64,000 nt of DNA from Novipirellula herctigrandis (GTDB taxonomy: Bacteria; Planctomycetota; Planctomycetia; Pirellulales; Pirellulaceae): positions 80,744 through 144,743 of the forward strand of contig SJPJ01000002.1 of the NCBI GenBank assembly GCA_007859835.1, in the 5' to 3' direction. The notes below the pieces were generated by a model. That model ran no database searches, was not told the DNA's origin, and saw only the letters and a program-made list of their open reading frames with translations. The first letter of the stretch is position 1. Every line of letters starts with the position of its first letter. Of this stretch, positions 26,809 to 35,514 are shown piece by piece. Both the position numbers and the translations under genes were made by a program.

Positions 26809-27489
26809 ATGTTGTTATTGCCGCTTTTGATGTTCTGGGTCCGACAACCAATGCATTTTTCGAGTGCGTTACTGCGTTGCCTGGTTCCCACCGTCGTTGT
26901 GTTGGCGGTGTCGGTACCACTAAGCAGTGTGACGAGCAAAAACATGGCAACGGCAGCCGATCGCTATATGAGCCAAACATCGATGAGCGGCGATGAGGGC
27001 GAAACGAATCCAAACTCGGGCCGGCCGACCGGCGTCGGCAACGCAACACACGGCGACCTGCATTCTCTCATTCACAACGGCATCCACCTTCGCGAAGGGA
27101 GCAAGATCCCTGCGATCACAGGAAGATTTGTGATGCTTGGACGACGATGGGCCTTCGTACCGGAGCGTCCAGAGGCTTCCAAGCCAGCCTTGCGAAGCGA
27201 TGGGTACTTGGACAATCCTGTGGAAAGCACTGAGACCGATAGCGAAAATTCGGTGGAAGAGGCTTACACGACATTCCGCCTAAGGGACCATTCCGAGGTA
27301 GCGAGAAACCAAGTCGACGAAAGCAAAGCGATCGTGGTCGTTGAGAACCTATTGCTGCAACGGATCGTCAATGCGGTGCGAAGCGATATCCACGACGATA
27401 CGTGGACAATCACTGCCGAAGCGACGGAGTTCTTCGATGAAAACCGGTTTATCGTATTGACTGCACAACGAGCAAATAGCCGCCAGTAG
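26809..27489 (+). CDS. Exported or membrane-anchored hypothetical protein
   Basis: 226 residues. The hydrophobic N-terminus (MLLLPLLMFWVRQPMHFSSA, then LLRCLVPTVVVLAVSVPL) is an anchor or uncleaved signal. An ATG 15 codons later (MHFSSALLRCLVP) gives a more classical signal and may be the true start. The rest has a polar linker (about 50-85), then a compact segment with GRFVMLGRRWAFVPER, LRDHSEVARNQ and a final alpha/beta element (KAIVVVENLLLQRIVNAVRS, TWTITAEATEFFDENRFIVL). The last element reads like a small domain placed outside the membrane. No catalytic motif is visible. It precedes the anti-sigma pair by 200 bases. Confidence 0.65.
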   Translation: MLLLPLLMFWVRQPMHFSSALLRCLVPTVVVLAVSVPLSSVTSKNMATAADRYMSQTSMSGDEGETNPNSGRPTGVGNATHGDLHSLIHNGIHLREGSKIPAITGRFVMLGRRWAFVPERPEASKPALRSDGYLDNPVESTETDSENSVEEAYTTFRLRDHSEVARNQVDESKAIVVVENLLLQRIVNAVRSDIHDDTWTITAEATEFFDENRFIVLTAQRANSRQ

Positions 27490-27687
27490 TCCAACGAACG
27501 CGAGCATCAGCATTCCGTCGCGTCACTTTGCCGCTTGCTGTTTTGCATGCTAAAAACGCGTGATTTGTCAACCGGGACTACCGTTTTTCCGATCAACGCC
27601 TGCTCTTAGTAATTGCTAGCAGACAGGAAATTTGCTACGCTAATGGTCGGCGTCGTTTCTCATCGCATCATGGAACCCAGAGAGAGT

Positions 27688-28101
27688 ATGAGCCCCCTAA
27701 ACCCTTTAGAAGTTCGAATCGATCAAGGTGAAGCGACCGTTGCAGTCTCGGAACACGAACTCAATGATGCGAAAACGGCAAGCCAATTATCAGCCAACTT
27801 GTCGGAACTAATCGAGGCACATCAACATTCACCTTGCGGGGAATCCCAGAGTCATACACCAGATTGCCTAACCCACAATTCCCAGGACAACCGAAATACT
27901 TTTAACCTCGACCTTGGCAATGTGGGGTGGGTTAGTAGCGTCGGGCTGAATGAATTGATCGAATTGAACCGCAATGCGAGGAACAAAGGCGTACAACTCG
28001 TTTTAACGAATGTTCAATCGGTCGTCCGCGAAGTATTTCTGTTGACTCGGCTAGAGAGAATCTTCGAGATCAGTTGGGACGAAGCTCAAACATTGGCCTA
28101 G
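27688..28101 (+). CDS. STAS-domain anti-sigma factor antagonist
   Basis: From ATG 27688 (preceded by AGAGAGAG) the 137-residue product is a single STAS domain. LEVRIDQGEATVAVSEHEL is the first hairpin, ASQLSANLSELIE the first helix, and FNLDLGNVGWVSSVGLNELI the strand-serine-helix core carrying the phosphorylatable serine (VSSVG). Then comes GVQLVLTNVQSVVREVF and LERIFEI. In RsbV/SpoIIAA-type proteins the unphosphorylated form sequesters an anti-sigma kinase. A 25-residue polar insert between the first helix and the core strand, with HSPCGESQSHTPDC, is unusual. The next gene encodes a matching HATPase anti-sigma factor, so the two probably form a partner switch. The target sigma factor is not adjacent. 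Confidence 0.85.
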   Translation: MSPLNPLEVRIDQGEATVAVSEHELNDAKTASQLSANLSELIEAHQHSPCGESQSHTPDCLTHNSQDNRNTFNLDLGNVGWVSSVGLNELIELNRNARNKGVQLVLTNVQSVVREVFLLTRLERIFEISWDEAQTLA

Positions 28102-28224
28102 AGGAAGCCTTTTGTTTCGAAATTCTGCTCTGTTAAAAACTCGAGAAATTTGCCCTCGACGCTCCAAACATAATCGCTTTTTGCATACAATCCTGGAAAT
28201 CATCACCTCCTCAGGCAGAATTTC

Positions 28225-28701
28225 ATGAGTGCGAAAGAGCGGTCAAGCATGGAAGCTGAGCACGTTCCAAAGTGGACATTGCGTCGTACAATCCCCAGCA
28301 ATACCGCGATCAGTAGTGAACTGGCAGCAGAATTGATCGACGCGATGATGCAGCGTGATTGGCCCGCATCGGATTTATTCCGCGTTCAACTGGCCTATGA
28401 AGAAGCGGTGGTCAACGCAATCCGGCATGGGAATCGACACGATGTGAGCAAAACGGTTCATGTCGAAATGGCGTGTAACGATGACGAAATTTGGATTCGC
28501 ATTACCGACCAAGGCCCTGGCTTTGACCCCAATTCTATTCCCGATCCCCGGATAGACGAGCTTATCGAAATTCCAGGTGGACGCGGAGTGCTGTTAATCA
28601 GCGAGATTATGAGCGAGATTACTTATAACGAACAAGGCAACCAAATCACGATGATCAAGCGAAAAGCAGATGCCTCAGCAGACGGAATCGAACATGAGTG
28701 A
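28225..28701 (+). CDS. RsbW-like anti-sigma regulatory factor (HATPase_c_2 kinase)
   Basis: 158 residues forming one GHKL ATPase domain. The N-box is YEEAVVNAIRHGNRHD, the G1 box ITDQGPGFDPNSIPD, and the G2 region GGRGVLLISEIMSEITYNEQGN. These match SpoIIAB/RsbW-type serine kinases that bind sigma factors and phosphorylate the STAS partner, here probably the product of the gene 124 bases upstream. ATG 28225 begins MSAKERSSMEAEHVPKWTLR; an internal ATG at codon 9 is possible. All residues for ATP binding look present. The sigma factor controlled is not in the immediate neighbourhood; the ECF gene at 42.4 kb belongs to a different control type, so I would not link them. Confidence 0.88.
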   Translation: MSAKERSSMEAEHVPKWTLRRTIPSNTAISSELAAELIDAMMQRDWPASDLFRVQLAYEEAVVNAIRHGNRHDVSKTVHVEMACNDDEIWIRITDQGPGFDPNSIPDPRIDELIEIPGGRGVLLISEIMSEITYNEQGNQITMIKRKADASADGIEHE

Positions 28702-29152
28702 AAGCCGATTCTCAGCGATGGCTTTCAAGGGAAACAAACTCAAGCCTTGCAGTTTTCCACTGCGTATCTCGGCGGCAAAACGCCAGTAATATAGCCAACC
28801 TAGTCATCAGACTCGCGTATTGCCCAGATAGAAACACGTCACAGCCTTTCTCGCTGGGCCAATTTGAGCCAATTAGGTTTGGATCAATAAGGACGATCCG
28901 CTTCTTAGCAGCGCTCAGCCAGCATCGGTTTTCAAAACGGATACCTAATAGCGATCTCTCGGACTCGAGCGGATCGCTAGAGCATTTCTTAATTGGATGT
29001 GGGCCAGAACTTGCCCTGGCATTTTGGCGCCAGGACCGGCCCTGGCCGACCATGATCCCACGTCACTTATGAAAATTCGAGAAACTGGCATTTTGAATCG
29101 AGGTTGGCTAAACTCGCTGCACGGCGATTTGCCTTGGACCTTTGGAACCGTT
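28702..29152. other. Spacer of 451 bp upstream of the M1 peptidase
   Basis: No gene is supported. Near 29003-29046 there are repeated CCAG/CCTGGC elements; CCTGGC at 29015-29020 can pair with GCCAGG at 29029-29034 around an 8-base loop, a possible leader structure. The spacer should contain the aminopeptidase promoter. Confidence 0.5.
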
Positions 29153-31765
29153 ATGAAAAAACTGCTGCTCTCTCTGTTAGCCATCCTGCCACTCGTCACT
29201 TCACTATCCGCAGAGGAAACGATTTGCCGATATTGCGAACAGTGGCACCAAATGCCCTTCAGCACTGACCTAGAAGGCAAATACCATTATGCACCCGACC
29301 GGCAGGTCGACGTGCAACATATTCGAATCGATGTAACACCTGACTTCGCGAAGCGAACCGTCAGCGGAACGACATCGATTACGGCTTCGCCGATCGCGAA
29401 ACCCGTCAGCCTACTTCGACTCGATGCCAAAAACTTGCGAGTGAGTGACGTCCGTTGCGACAAAGTGGAAGTCACTGATTTTGTCTCGACTCGCGAGGAA
29501 CTGAAAATCTTACTGGCTAAACCGATCTCCCCTGGATCCAAATTCACGGTCCACATTGATCACAGCGCGCAACCAACCGCGGGGCTCTATTTTAGAACAC
29601 CTGAAATGGGCTACCCTGAATCGGATACACATATTTGGACGCAAGGCGAGACACATGAATCACGCCACTGGTATCCCTGTTTCGACTATCCGAACGAGCG
29701 ATCTTCGTCGGAAGTCATCTGCCACGTTCCTTTGGATATGACCGTCCTGAGCAATGGCAAACGTATGGGTGAGGCAACCGATGGCAAGCGATTAAAGTCA
29801 GTCCATTGGCTCCATGAAAAGCCGCACGCTAACTATCTAATCTGTTTAGTTGCCGGATACTTGGACAAGCAACAGAAACTTCACCGTGACATCCCGCTTG
29901 GGTTCTACACGCAACCAACGCTTTCGAAGCAAGCCGCCAATTCTTTTCGCGACACCGCCGACATCATGGCGTTTTACGAAGAAGAGATCGGCGTTTTGTT
30001 TCCCTGGCCAAAGTACGATCAAGTCACCATCCTTGATTTCGTTGCTGGCGGTATGGAAAACACGACCTTAACGACACTCACTAGCAATACCATCTTCGAT
30101 ACTGCAACCGAGAATATCCGAAGCACACAAAACCTGGATGCACACGAAATGGCGCATCAATGGTTTGGCGATTATGTCACATGCAAAGATTGGAGTCACC
30201 TCTGGCTCAACGAAGGCTTCGCAACCTTCTACACCCATTTGTACCAAGGCCACAAGTTTGGTCGTGACGCGATGCTTTATGGTTTGCACCAAGATGCCAC
30301 CAACCGCGTACTGACGCAAACAAGCGATAAACGACCGATCGTTTTCAACGGTTACAGTAATCCCGGCGAACAGTTTGACTATCGTTCCTATCCCAAAGGC
30401 AGCTGGGTCTTACACATGCTGCGTTGCCAACTCGGCCCCGAATTGTATCGAAAATGTATCACCAGCTATCTAGAAGCACATGCACTGAGCAGCGTCGTGT
30501 CGGACGATTTGCGGCAAGTAATCGAACAACACAGCGGCCAACCGATGGATCGATTCTTTGACCAATGGGTTTATCATCCGCGTCACCCCGATTTGAAAGT
30601 TTCCTACGAGTGGATGCCCAAAGAAGGCTTGGCAAAAGTCACCGTCAAGCAAACACAATCGACCGAGAACGGTGGACGACTATTCCAATTTCCAACCAAG
30701 CTTCGGTTTATCGTCGACCGAATCGTCGTTGATCATGATATTGAAATAAAGGAAACCGAGGAAGACTTCTATGTTGCCCTCGACTCACAACCGTCGATCG
30801 TGCGGTTCGACCCTGAGTACACCGTTTTGGCAGATATCACATTCGACAAATCGGACGAATTATTCAAAGCGCAAATCGCAAACCAAGACGACATGATCGG
30901 ACGATTGCGTGCGTGTGACCACTGGGGGGCTCGCAAAACAAACGAGTCGACAAACTTGCTCGACGTGGCCCTAAACAGCGACGCATTTTATGGTGTCCGA
31001 ATCGCCGCAGCGAAAGCACTCGATAAGATAGACTCCGACGATGCATACGAAGTACTCCAACAAAGCTGGAAACTCCAAGACGACGCTCGCGTACGATTGG
31101 CAGTCATTAAACAAATCACCGACCGGTTTGACGAACAAACCCCAGCGCGAATCGCAGAGATTCTCGACACGGAAAAGAACCCGGCAATCCAAGCGGTAGC
31201 GATCCGGGCCCTTGGACGTTATTCCGGTGAATCATCGCGGGAATCCATCACCAAATTTCTCGCAGCAAGTTCATTCCGAAATGAGCTTACGGTGGCCGCG
31301 ATTTCCGCGATTAGCGACCTGAACGACCCCCTCTACAAAGACTTGCTACTTAACACGCTTCAACAACGCGAAAGCGAATTCACCTCTAGCGGATTCGGCT
31401 CAGGCCTGCAAACGTTGGCAAAGATCAGTTCAGCGTTGGATGAGAAGTCCGACATTCGCAAATTTTTGCTTGGCTACGTTAACAATCCCAAAACGACGAT
31501 TCGCTCGGCGGCAATCAGCGCCCTCGGAACGCTCGACGATCCCCAAGCGGTCTCGGTTCTTGAATCATTTGTAGATTCAGAAAACACGCGAGTTTCCAAA
31601 GCAGCCGAGCGAGCAATTGGAAAATTGCGTGAATCAAAACCCGCTGCTCCAAAGGAAGTAATCGAACTTCGAAAAGAAATCGCTGAAATGAAACGCGAGA
31701 GCGAGAAAACGCAAAAGGACTTGAAGGAGCTAAGAGACCTTCTTCAAGCAAAGATCGAATCGTAG
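29153..31765 (+). CDS. Exported M1-family zinc aminopeptidase with C-terminal HEAT repeats
   Basis: 870 residues from ATG 29153, which gives a clean signal peptide (MKKLLLSLLAILPLVTSLSA). The frame extends 52 codons upstream but with no family resemblance. The M1 core has the substrate-anchoring GGMENTTLTTL, the zinc motif HEMAHQWFGD (about residues 331-340), and the third ligand in LWLNEGFATF about 19 residues later. A tyrosine-containing segment, FDYRSYPKGSWVLHML, follows. Residues about 590-830 form alpha-helical HEAT-like repeats (AIRALGRYSGESS, AAISALGTLDDPQAV) in place of the usual ERAP1-like C domain. The last 35 residues are a coiled coil (ELRKEIAEMKRESEKTQKD). M1 enzymes remove N-terminal residues from peptides; here probably outside the cytoplasmic membrane. 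Confidence 0.92.
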   Translation: MKKLLLSLLAILPLVTSLSAEETICRYCEQWHQMPFSTDLEGKYHYAPDRQVDVQHIRIDVTPDFAKRTVSGTTSITASPIAKPVSLLRLDAKNLRVSDVRCDKVEVTDFVSTREELKILLAKPISPGSKFTVHIDHSAQPTAGLYFRTPEMGYPESDTHIWTQGETHESRHWYPCFDYPNERSSSEVICHVPLDMTVLSNGKRMGEATDGKRLKSVHWLHEKPHANYLICLVAGYLDKQQKLHRDIPLGFYTQPTLSKQAANSFRDTADIMAFYEEEIGVLFPWPKYDQVTILDFVAGGMENTTLTTLTSNTIFDTATENIRSTQNLDAHEMAHQWFGDYVTCKDWSHLWLNEGFATFYTHLYQGHKFGRDAMLYGLHQDATNRVLTQTSDKRPIVFNGYSNPGEQFDYRSYPKGSWVLHMLRCQLGPELYRKCITSYLEAHALSSVVSDDLRQVIEQHSGQPMDRFFDQWVYHPRHPDLKVSYEWMPKEGLAKVTVKQTQSTENGGRLFQFPTKLRFIVDRIVVDHDIEIKETEEDFYVALDSQPSIVRFDPEYTVLADITFDKSDELFKAQIANQDDMIGRLRACDHWGARKTNESTNLLDVALNSDAFYGVRIAAAKALDKIDSDDAYEVLQQSWKLQDDARVRLAVIKQITDRFDEQTPARIAEILDTEKNPAIQAVAIRALGRYSGESSRESITKFLAASSFRNELTVAAISAISDLNDPLYKDLLLNTLQQRESEFTSSGFGSGLQTLAKISSALDEKSDIRKFLLGYVNNPKTTIRSAAISALGTLDDPQAVSVLESFVDSENTRVSKAAERAIGKLRESKPAAPKEVIELRKEIAEMKRESEKTQKDLKELRDLLQAKIES

Positions 31766-31905
31766 AGAACGAAATGGTAGACGAGGCGACTTGCTTCACC
31801 GCGAAGCCCCTTCACCAACTTGATGACCGCGATGAACAAAGATCTCGCGAAGCTTTCGACTCGGAAGACGACATGACGAAGCCAAGCTCCGCCATGCCAT
31901 TTCAT

Positions 31906-31932
31906 GTCGCCTTTCGCTAACCGAAAGGCGAC
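31906..31932. terminator. Bidirectional terminator between convergent genes
   Basis: An 11-base perfect stem (GTCGCCTTTCG and CGAAAGGCGAC) with a 5-base loop, followed on the plus strand by TTTGG. It lies between the M1 peptidase stop and the isomerase-like gene stop. Confidence 0.75.
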
Positions 31933-31973
31933 TTTGGTGACAACCAACCACTAAGGCGCCGTGTTGGGTAGGC

Positions 31974-32005
31974 AGCCGGAGTTGGCTAGGTAGCCGGAGT
32001 TGGCT
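31974..32005. repeat. Two-copy 18-bp-period repeat spanning a stop codon
   Basis: AGCCGGAGTTGGCT occurs at 31974-31987 and 31992-32005. The TAG of the isomerase-like gene sits at the boundary of the two copies, so slippage here would alter the C-terminus. Confidence 0.85.
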
Positions 32006-32903
32006 CGTACGGAATGTCTTCGATCAAATCCATTGGCAACGGCGCAACGGCTAAACCGGCGTCCTTTGAAATTCCGTCAATCGCTTCTTGAGCCTGTTGT
32101 ACCGTGCTCTCTCGGGTTTGACCCTTGTAACGCGACGACGAGGCCGTTGGGCAAATGGGGCCGTTGTACTTGTTCGACTCCAAGTGCTCAATCAATTGAA
32201 CGTGATTGAGCAAACCTTCCTTCGCAGGCAGCACGCGGTCCGTCGTCGTCGCACTGCTCGCTTCTACTTCGCTGGCGACGGCCCCAAGTCGGACGGAGAC
32301 GATCTTATCAACCGGGATTTCGGTCAACTTGTCCATCGCACCACTGCCAACGACCCAATCAAAAGTATCGATAATGTAGCCCACGTTCTCAGCCGGTATG
32401 CTGCTGACCAATGCAACAAAGCCTTCCGCGTCGCGGACAAATGCGAACTCCTTACCTTCTTCGAGTTCCTTGCCTGCGGAAAACGCAACGCCAAGCTTGA
32501 TTTCCCGTGGTGCCAAAACATCAGCAATTTGGTTCAAACGAGCACGTTGGATTTCGAAGTATTCGTGGTATGGCAAACGATCAGTCGCAGCAGGCAACTT
32601 CACGTAAGCACGAGTCGTGCCAAGTTCCTTGGCGATGTCAGCCATCGGGTGCAAGGTAGCCACTTGAGTCGTGAATGCCTCGTCATCGGCATCGAGATTG
32701 ATCCCCAGATCGAAGCCACCAATCTTGATTTCCGCTGCTCGCAGGTACTTGGTGGCATCCTCGAGGCTGGTCCGTTGGCTACGTCGCAGCATGTCGAACA
32801 TGTCGACATCCATTCCACGGAAACCGTAGGTGAGAGCCAATTCGATCAGTTCGCTTTGACGCCCGTTGATCCCCAGTAACCAAGGAGAAAAATTCTTGAA
32901 CAT
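31986..32903 (-). CDS. Sugar phosphate isomerase/epimerase-like TIM-barrel protein
   Basis: 305 residues with the AP-endonuclease-2/xylose-isomerase-like pattern of alternating strands and helices. Seen in order are LIELALTYGFRGMDVDMFDM, AEIKIGGFDLGINLD, ELGTTRAYVKLPAA, EIKLGVAFSAGKE, NVGYIIDTFDWV, KIVSVRLGA and a final YNGPICPTASSSR. Classic members carry Glu, Asp and His metal ligands at the ends of the strands. Here the expected E-x-H of strand 5 is not obvious (LGVAFSAGKEL) and the final strand lacks the usual Glu, so the metal site may be altered. No signal peptide is present, so it is cytoplasmic. It is transcribed alone, ending against the terminator at 31906. Related enzymes act on inositol-type or keto sugars; the substrate here is unknown. 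Confidence 0.75.
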   Translation of the reverse strand: MFKNFSPWLLGINGRQSELIELALTYGFRGMDVDMFDMLRRSQRTSLEDATKYLRAAEIKIGGFDLGINLDADDEAFTTQVATLHPMADIAKELGTTRAYVKLPAATDRLPYHEYFEIQRARLNQIADVLAPREIKLGVAFSAGKELEEGKEFAFVRDAEGFVALVSSIPAENVGYIIDTFDWVVGSGAMDKLTEIPVDKIVSVRLGAVASEVEASSATTTDRVLPAKEGLLNHVQLIEHLESNKYNGPICPTASSSRYKGQTRESTVQQAQEAIDGISKDAGLAVAPLPMDLIEDIPYEPTPAT

Positions 32904-33762
32904 TCAGTCATCCTGAGTTTAATTCGTTGTCGTGTCTGTTACGCCAAACCGCATCAATCGTTCTGCGAACGGTGCCAATGTCAGGGCCGACGGTTTTTCA
33001 AGCCCAAGAGTATCGCAGAATCATCCGGTTTGAGCCAAGGGGCTTAATCTGGAAAAGTGGGACGAAACGCAGACGATGGTTCGCGGTCGCCATCCCCAGG
33101 CCGAGATTTCCCAGCACGAACCGGCCTGCGATCCAGCTCAACGCGTAGATCACCAGCACACAATTGCCAACAGACCTTCCGCAACAAGCCAGATTGCCGC
33201 CATTGAGGCACTAACTTAAAGACCATTAACACCGTGTTTTGGCGAAAATGGTGACTCTGGGTCAAATGAAAAACCGGATGGAACGTGGCATAGTGGGACG
33301 GACTTCCGCGGGTGGGGCGTGAACCGACGGCATTCGGGATCCGTCTGTATCCGAGCGAGCAAAAACTTTCCATTCCGATTCGATTCTTCCAATCGACACT
33401 GCCAATTTGGCGTGTCATCGGCGGGAAAACGTGTTTCGAAATGCATCTTGGCGATTTTAGCGATGGACCGGAAATCCGTGCGGTCGAACCTAGAACGTGA
33501 ACTTTCCAGCAGAGGACGTGCGAGGTGTCCATTGCAGCGTGACTAAATCTTAAGTCGCTGCAATTTCCACCATTTCCCCACTCGACAGCCTCCCGATCTG
33601 ACGCCGATCTGACGCCAGTCGCAACGATGAGCCACGAGTCCGAGAAAGATGTTTGCAACACTTGCGACTTGCTCAAGCGGCCGCGTCATCGGCATTACAA
33701 CGGCTGAACCACAGAGCCTGCACCGATGAGCACAACTTTTTCTTGCGGGGGGGGGGAATTTA
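32904..33762. other. Gene desert of 859 bp with a poly-G tract
   Basis: No supported gene. A 210-codon minus-strand frame (33044-33676) has no conserved look, no ribosome site and a composition rich in Ser, Arg and Trp as in random frames. A direct duplication GATCTGACGCC occurs at about 33595-33615. A run of ten G lies at 33747-33756, seven bases beyond the stop of the next gene. Confidence 0.6.
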
Positions 33763-34533
33763 TCAGTAAGTGCCCTCCGCAATTCCCTTGTCGATTTCGC
33801 CTTTCACGATCTCGTCGATTCGAATATCGTCGAATTGCTGCTGGGGAATCTTCGCACGATCGGCAACAAGGCGGGCACGCTCTACACAATCGGCAACCTT
33901 CTCTGTCGTCAAAGGTTGCATCAAGTGACGGCCAAACGGACCATCATCAGCAACATGAACGGGACCAAGCACATCTTCGAAGTCGAACGAGGTTGAATCA
34001 GCAAGCTCGGCTGAACGGCGAAGACGCGACAAATGCAACAGGGCGTTCACTTTCTCTTCGCCTGCCCAATGTTTGTTCACAAACGATTCGACCGCCGAAA
34101 TTTCGCCCCACTGTAAAACGGGCACTCGTTGCAACCGCTGCATCACACCGGCCGCCTGCCAATTCTCATGCTCACCCCGCTCGAGCTCGTTGGCAAAGTC
34201 GCCGAGCTCATCGACGAGTGCCTCTTTCTCGTCTGGCAGAATTCGGCTCTGCTCGATGGACGGGATGAAGCTTCCTCGAAGCGTTCGGACCGCCAACTCG
34301 CTCCGTTTTTGAAATAAGAACCATGTCGAAACGCCACAGGTGATAAAGCCTGCAATCGCCATCAATAAAGTCGCTGCCAAGATCGCTGGCATCCATCCCG
34401 GCCCGGAATCTTGTTCCGAGCCAGACCTGTCCGGAGCCTTCTCTAATTCTTCTGGCTTCTCTGACTCTGGCTTCTCTGACTCTGGCTCATCTGATTCTGG
34501 CATCTCTGAGTCTGCGGTGGGGCGATTGGACAT
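33763..34533 (-). CDS. Single-span membrane protein with acidic repeat N-terminus, function unknown
   Basis: 256 residues. The cytoplasmic N-terminus is a Glu/Pro/Ser-rich repeat (SEMPESDEPESEKPESEKPE), encoded by a short 12- to 15-bp tandem array at about 34440-34510. One span follows at about 47-72 (WMPAILAATLLMAIAGFITC). The outside part of about 180 residues is helical (LVDELGDFANELERGEHENW, NALLHLSRLRRSAELAD) without enzyme motifs. The ATG at 34533 lies 33 bases beyond the greA stop on the same strand, so it may be cotranscribed with greA. I do not recognise the family. The TGA stop is followed closely by a run of C residues on this strand. Confidence 0.7.
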   Translation of the reverse strand: MSNRPTADSEMPESDEPESEKPESEKPEELEKAPDRSGSEQDSGPGWMPAILAATLLMAIAGFITCGVSTWFLFQKRSELAVRTLRGSFIPSIEQSRILPDEKEALVDELGDFANELERGEHENWQAAGVMQRLQRVPVLQWGEISAVESFVNKHWAGEEKVNALLHLSRLRRSAELADSTSFDFEDVLGPVHVADDGPFGRHLMQPLTTEKVADCVERARLVADRAKIPQQQFDDIRIDEIVKGEIDKGIAEGTY

Positions 34534-34565
34534 CCTAGGGGCTCAGAAAGCGTGAAGGGAAACGT

Positions 34566-35045
34566 TCAGATATTCAGTTCGATTTTCAAAATTTTGAACT
34601 TCATTTTTCCCGCTGGCGCTTCAATCTCGGCCGTTTCTCCGACCTTCTTGCCGATCAAACCTTGACCAAACGGACTCGTCACCAAAATCTTGCCCGAATC
34701 GTAGTCCTCGTCTCCAGCACCGACCAACGTGAATTGCTCTTCATCGCCGTATGCCAAATCTTCGACCGTAACGGTGCATCCGAATACCACTTCATCCTTG
34801 GGCAATTGCGAAGGATCGATGATCGACGCGCGAGCGATCTTGTCCTTCAGCTCGTTGACCTTCGCCATCGTCATCCCCTGGTTTTCTCGCTGGGCATGGT
34901 ACTCGGCGTTTTCTTTCAAGTCTCCTTCAGCGCGCGCCTCGGCGATCTTGTCGGTGATCACCGGCAACACTTCTTGTTCGAGTCGTTTGATTTCGGCTTT
35001 AATCTTGTTGTATCCCTCCCGTGTCATCGGCACTGATTCAACCAT
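34566..35045 (-). CDS. greA: Transcription elongation factor GreA
   Basis: From ATG 35045 the product has 159 residues, the usual GreA size. The N-terminal coiled coil is seen as [17 protein letters not shown], with the tip acidic motif in [18 protein letters not shown] (Asp-Leu-Lys-Glu-Asn). Then [18 protein letters not shown] and the C-terminal FKBP-like domain ([30 protein letters not shown]) follow. GreA enters the RNA polymerase secondary channel and stimulates cleavage of backtracked RNA; the two acidic tip residues needed are present. Sixteen upstream codons of open frame are not conserved. A terminator-like hairpin with a T-run ends about 60 bases before the start, hinting at a leader attenuator. 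Confidence 0.95.
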   Translation of the reverse strand: MVESVPMTREGYNKIKAEIKRLEQEVLPVITDKIAEARAEGDLKENAEYHAQRENQGMTMAKVNELKDKIARASIIDPSQLPKDEVVFGCTVTVEDLAYGDEEQFTLVGAGDEDYDSGKILVTSPFGQGLIGKKVGETAEIEAPAGKMKFKILKIELNI

Positions 35046-35107
35046 GGTAGGAATTCCCCGTCTTGCGAATGTAGTGAAGCGTTTTCGACTCAATCTATAA
35101 CAAAAAA

Positions 35108-35143
35108 GAAAACCTTTCCCGCCATTGGGTGGGAAAGGCTTTC
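35108..35143 (-). terminator. Terminator hairpin just upstream of greA
   Basis: On the minus strand CCTTTCCC pairs with GGGAAAGG (35138-35131 with 35120-35113), extended by GAAA/TTTC after one mismatch. It is followed by TTTTCTTTTTTG. It either ends an upstream transcript or acts as a leader attenuator of greA; the nearest upstream gene (yacG) stops about 375 bases away. Confidence 0.75.
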
Positions 35144-35274
35144 GTTGTGCAATCTTGCTTATATTGTCGCGTCTGACGCGGCGATGTCAATCCTGGATGG
35201 TGCTAATCCGTGACGACCGAAGTTCAGTAAACGAAGAGATTTGCATCGGCCGGATTCTGCATCATGCATTTCGC

Positions 35275-35324
35275 AGCACAGCCCGATGCATTTAGGAGCA
35301 CAGCCCGATGCATTTAGGAGCACA
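35275..35324. repeat. 22-bp tandem repeat, two full copies plus part, intergenic
   Basis: AGCACAGCCCGATGCATTTAGG at 35275 and 35297, then AGCACA. A diverged GCATCATGCATTTCGC half-copy precedes it. The spacer between greA and yacG (35046-35514) holds this repeat and the hairpin at 35108-35143; no gene was seen. Confidence 0.92.
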
Positions 35325-35514
35325 ACTTGGTCATCCGCCAATCTGCCGATCCGCTGAGGCAAACTCGAATTTAGAGCTGACTCGAATTCGGCATTCTGTC
35401 AACCACATTGCCCTTCATGGCAAACGATTCGATTGCCGTCTTCGTCTTCTAATTGAAGAAAACCTGGCGAGCGTCCCGATTGCAATCCACGGAACTCAGC
35501 TCCGAGGGTTCTCT

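Noticed and set aside
33044..33676. Minus-strand 210-codon frame
   Set aside because: No start context, signal or motif; residue composition is that of a random frame.
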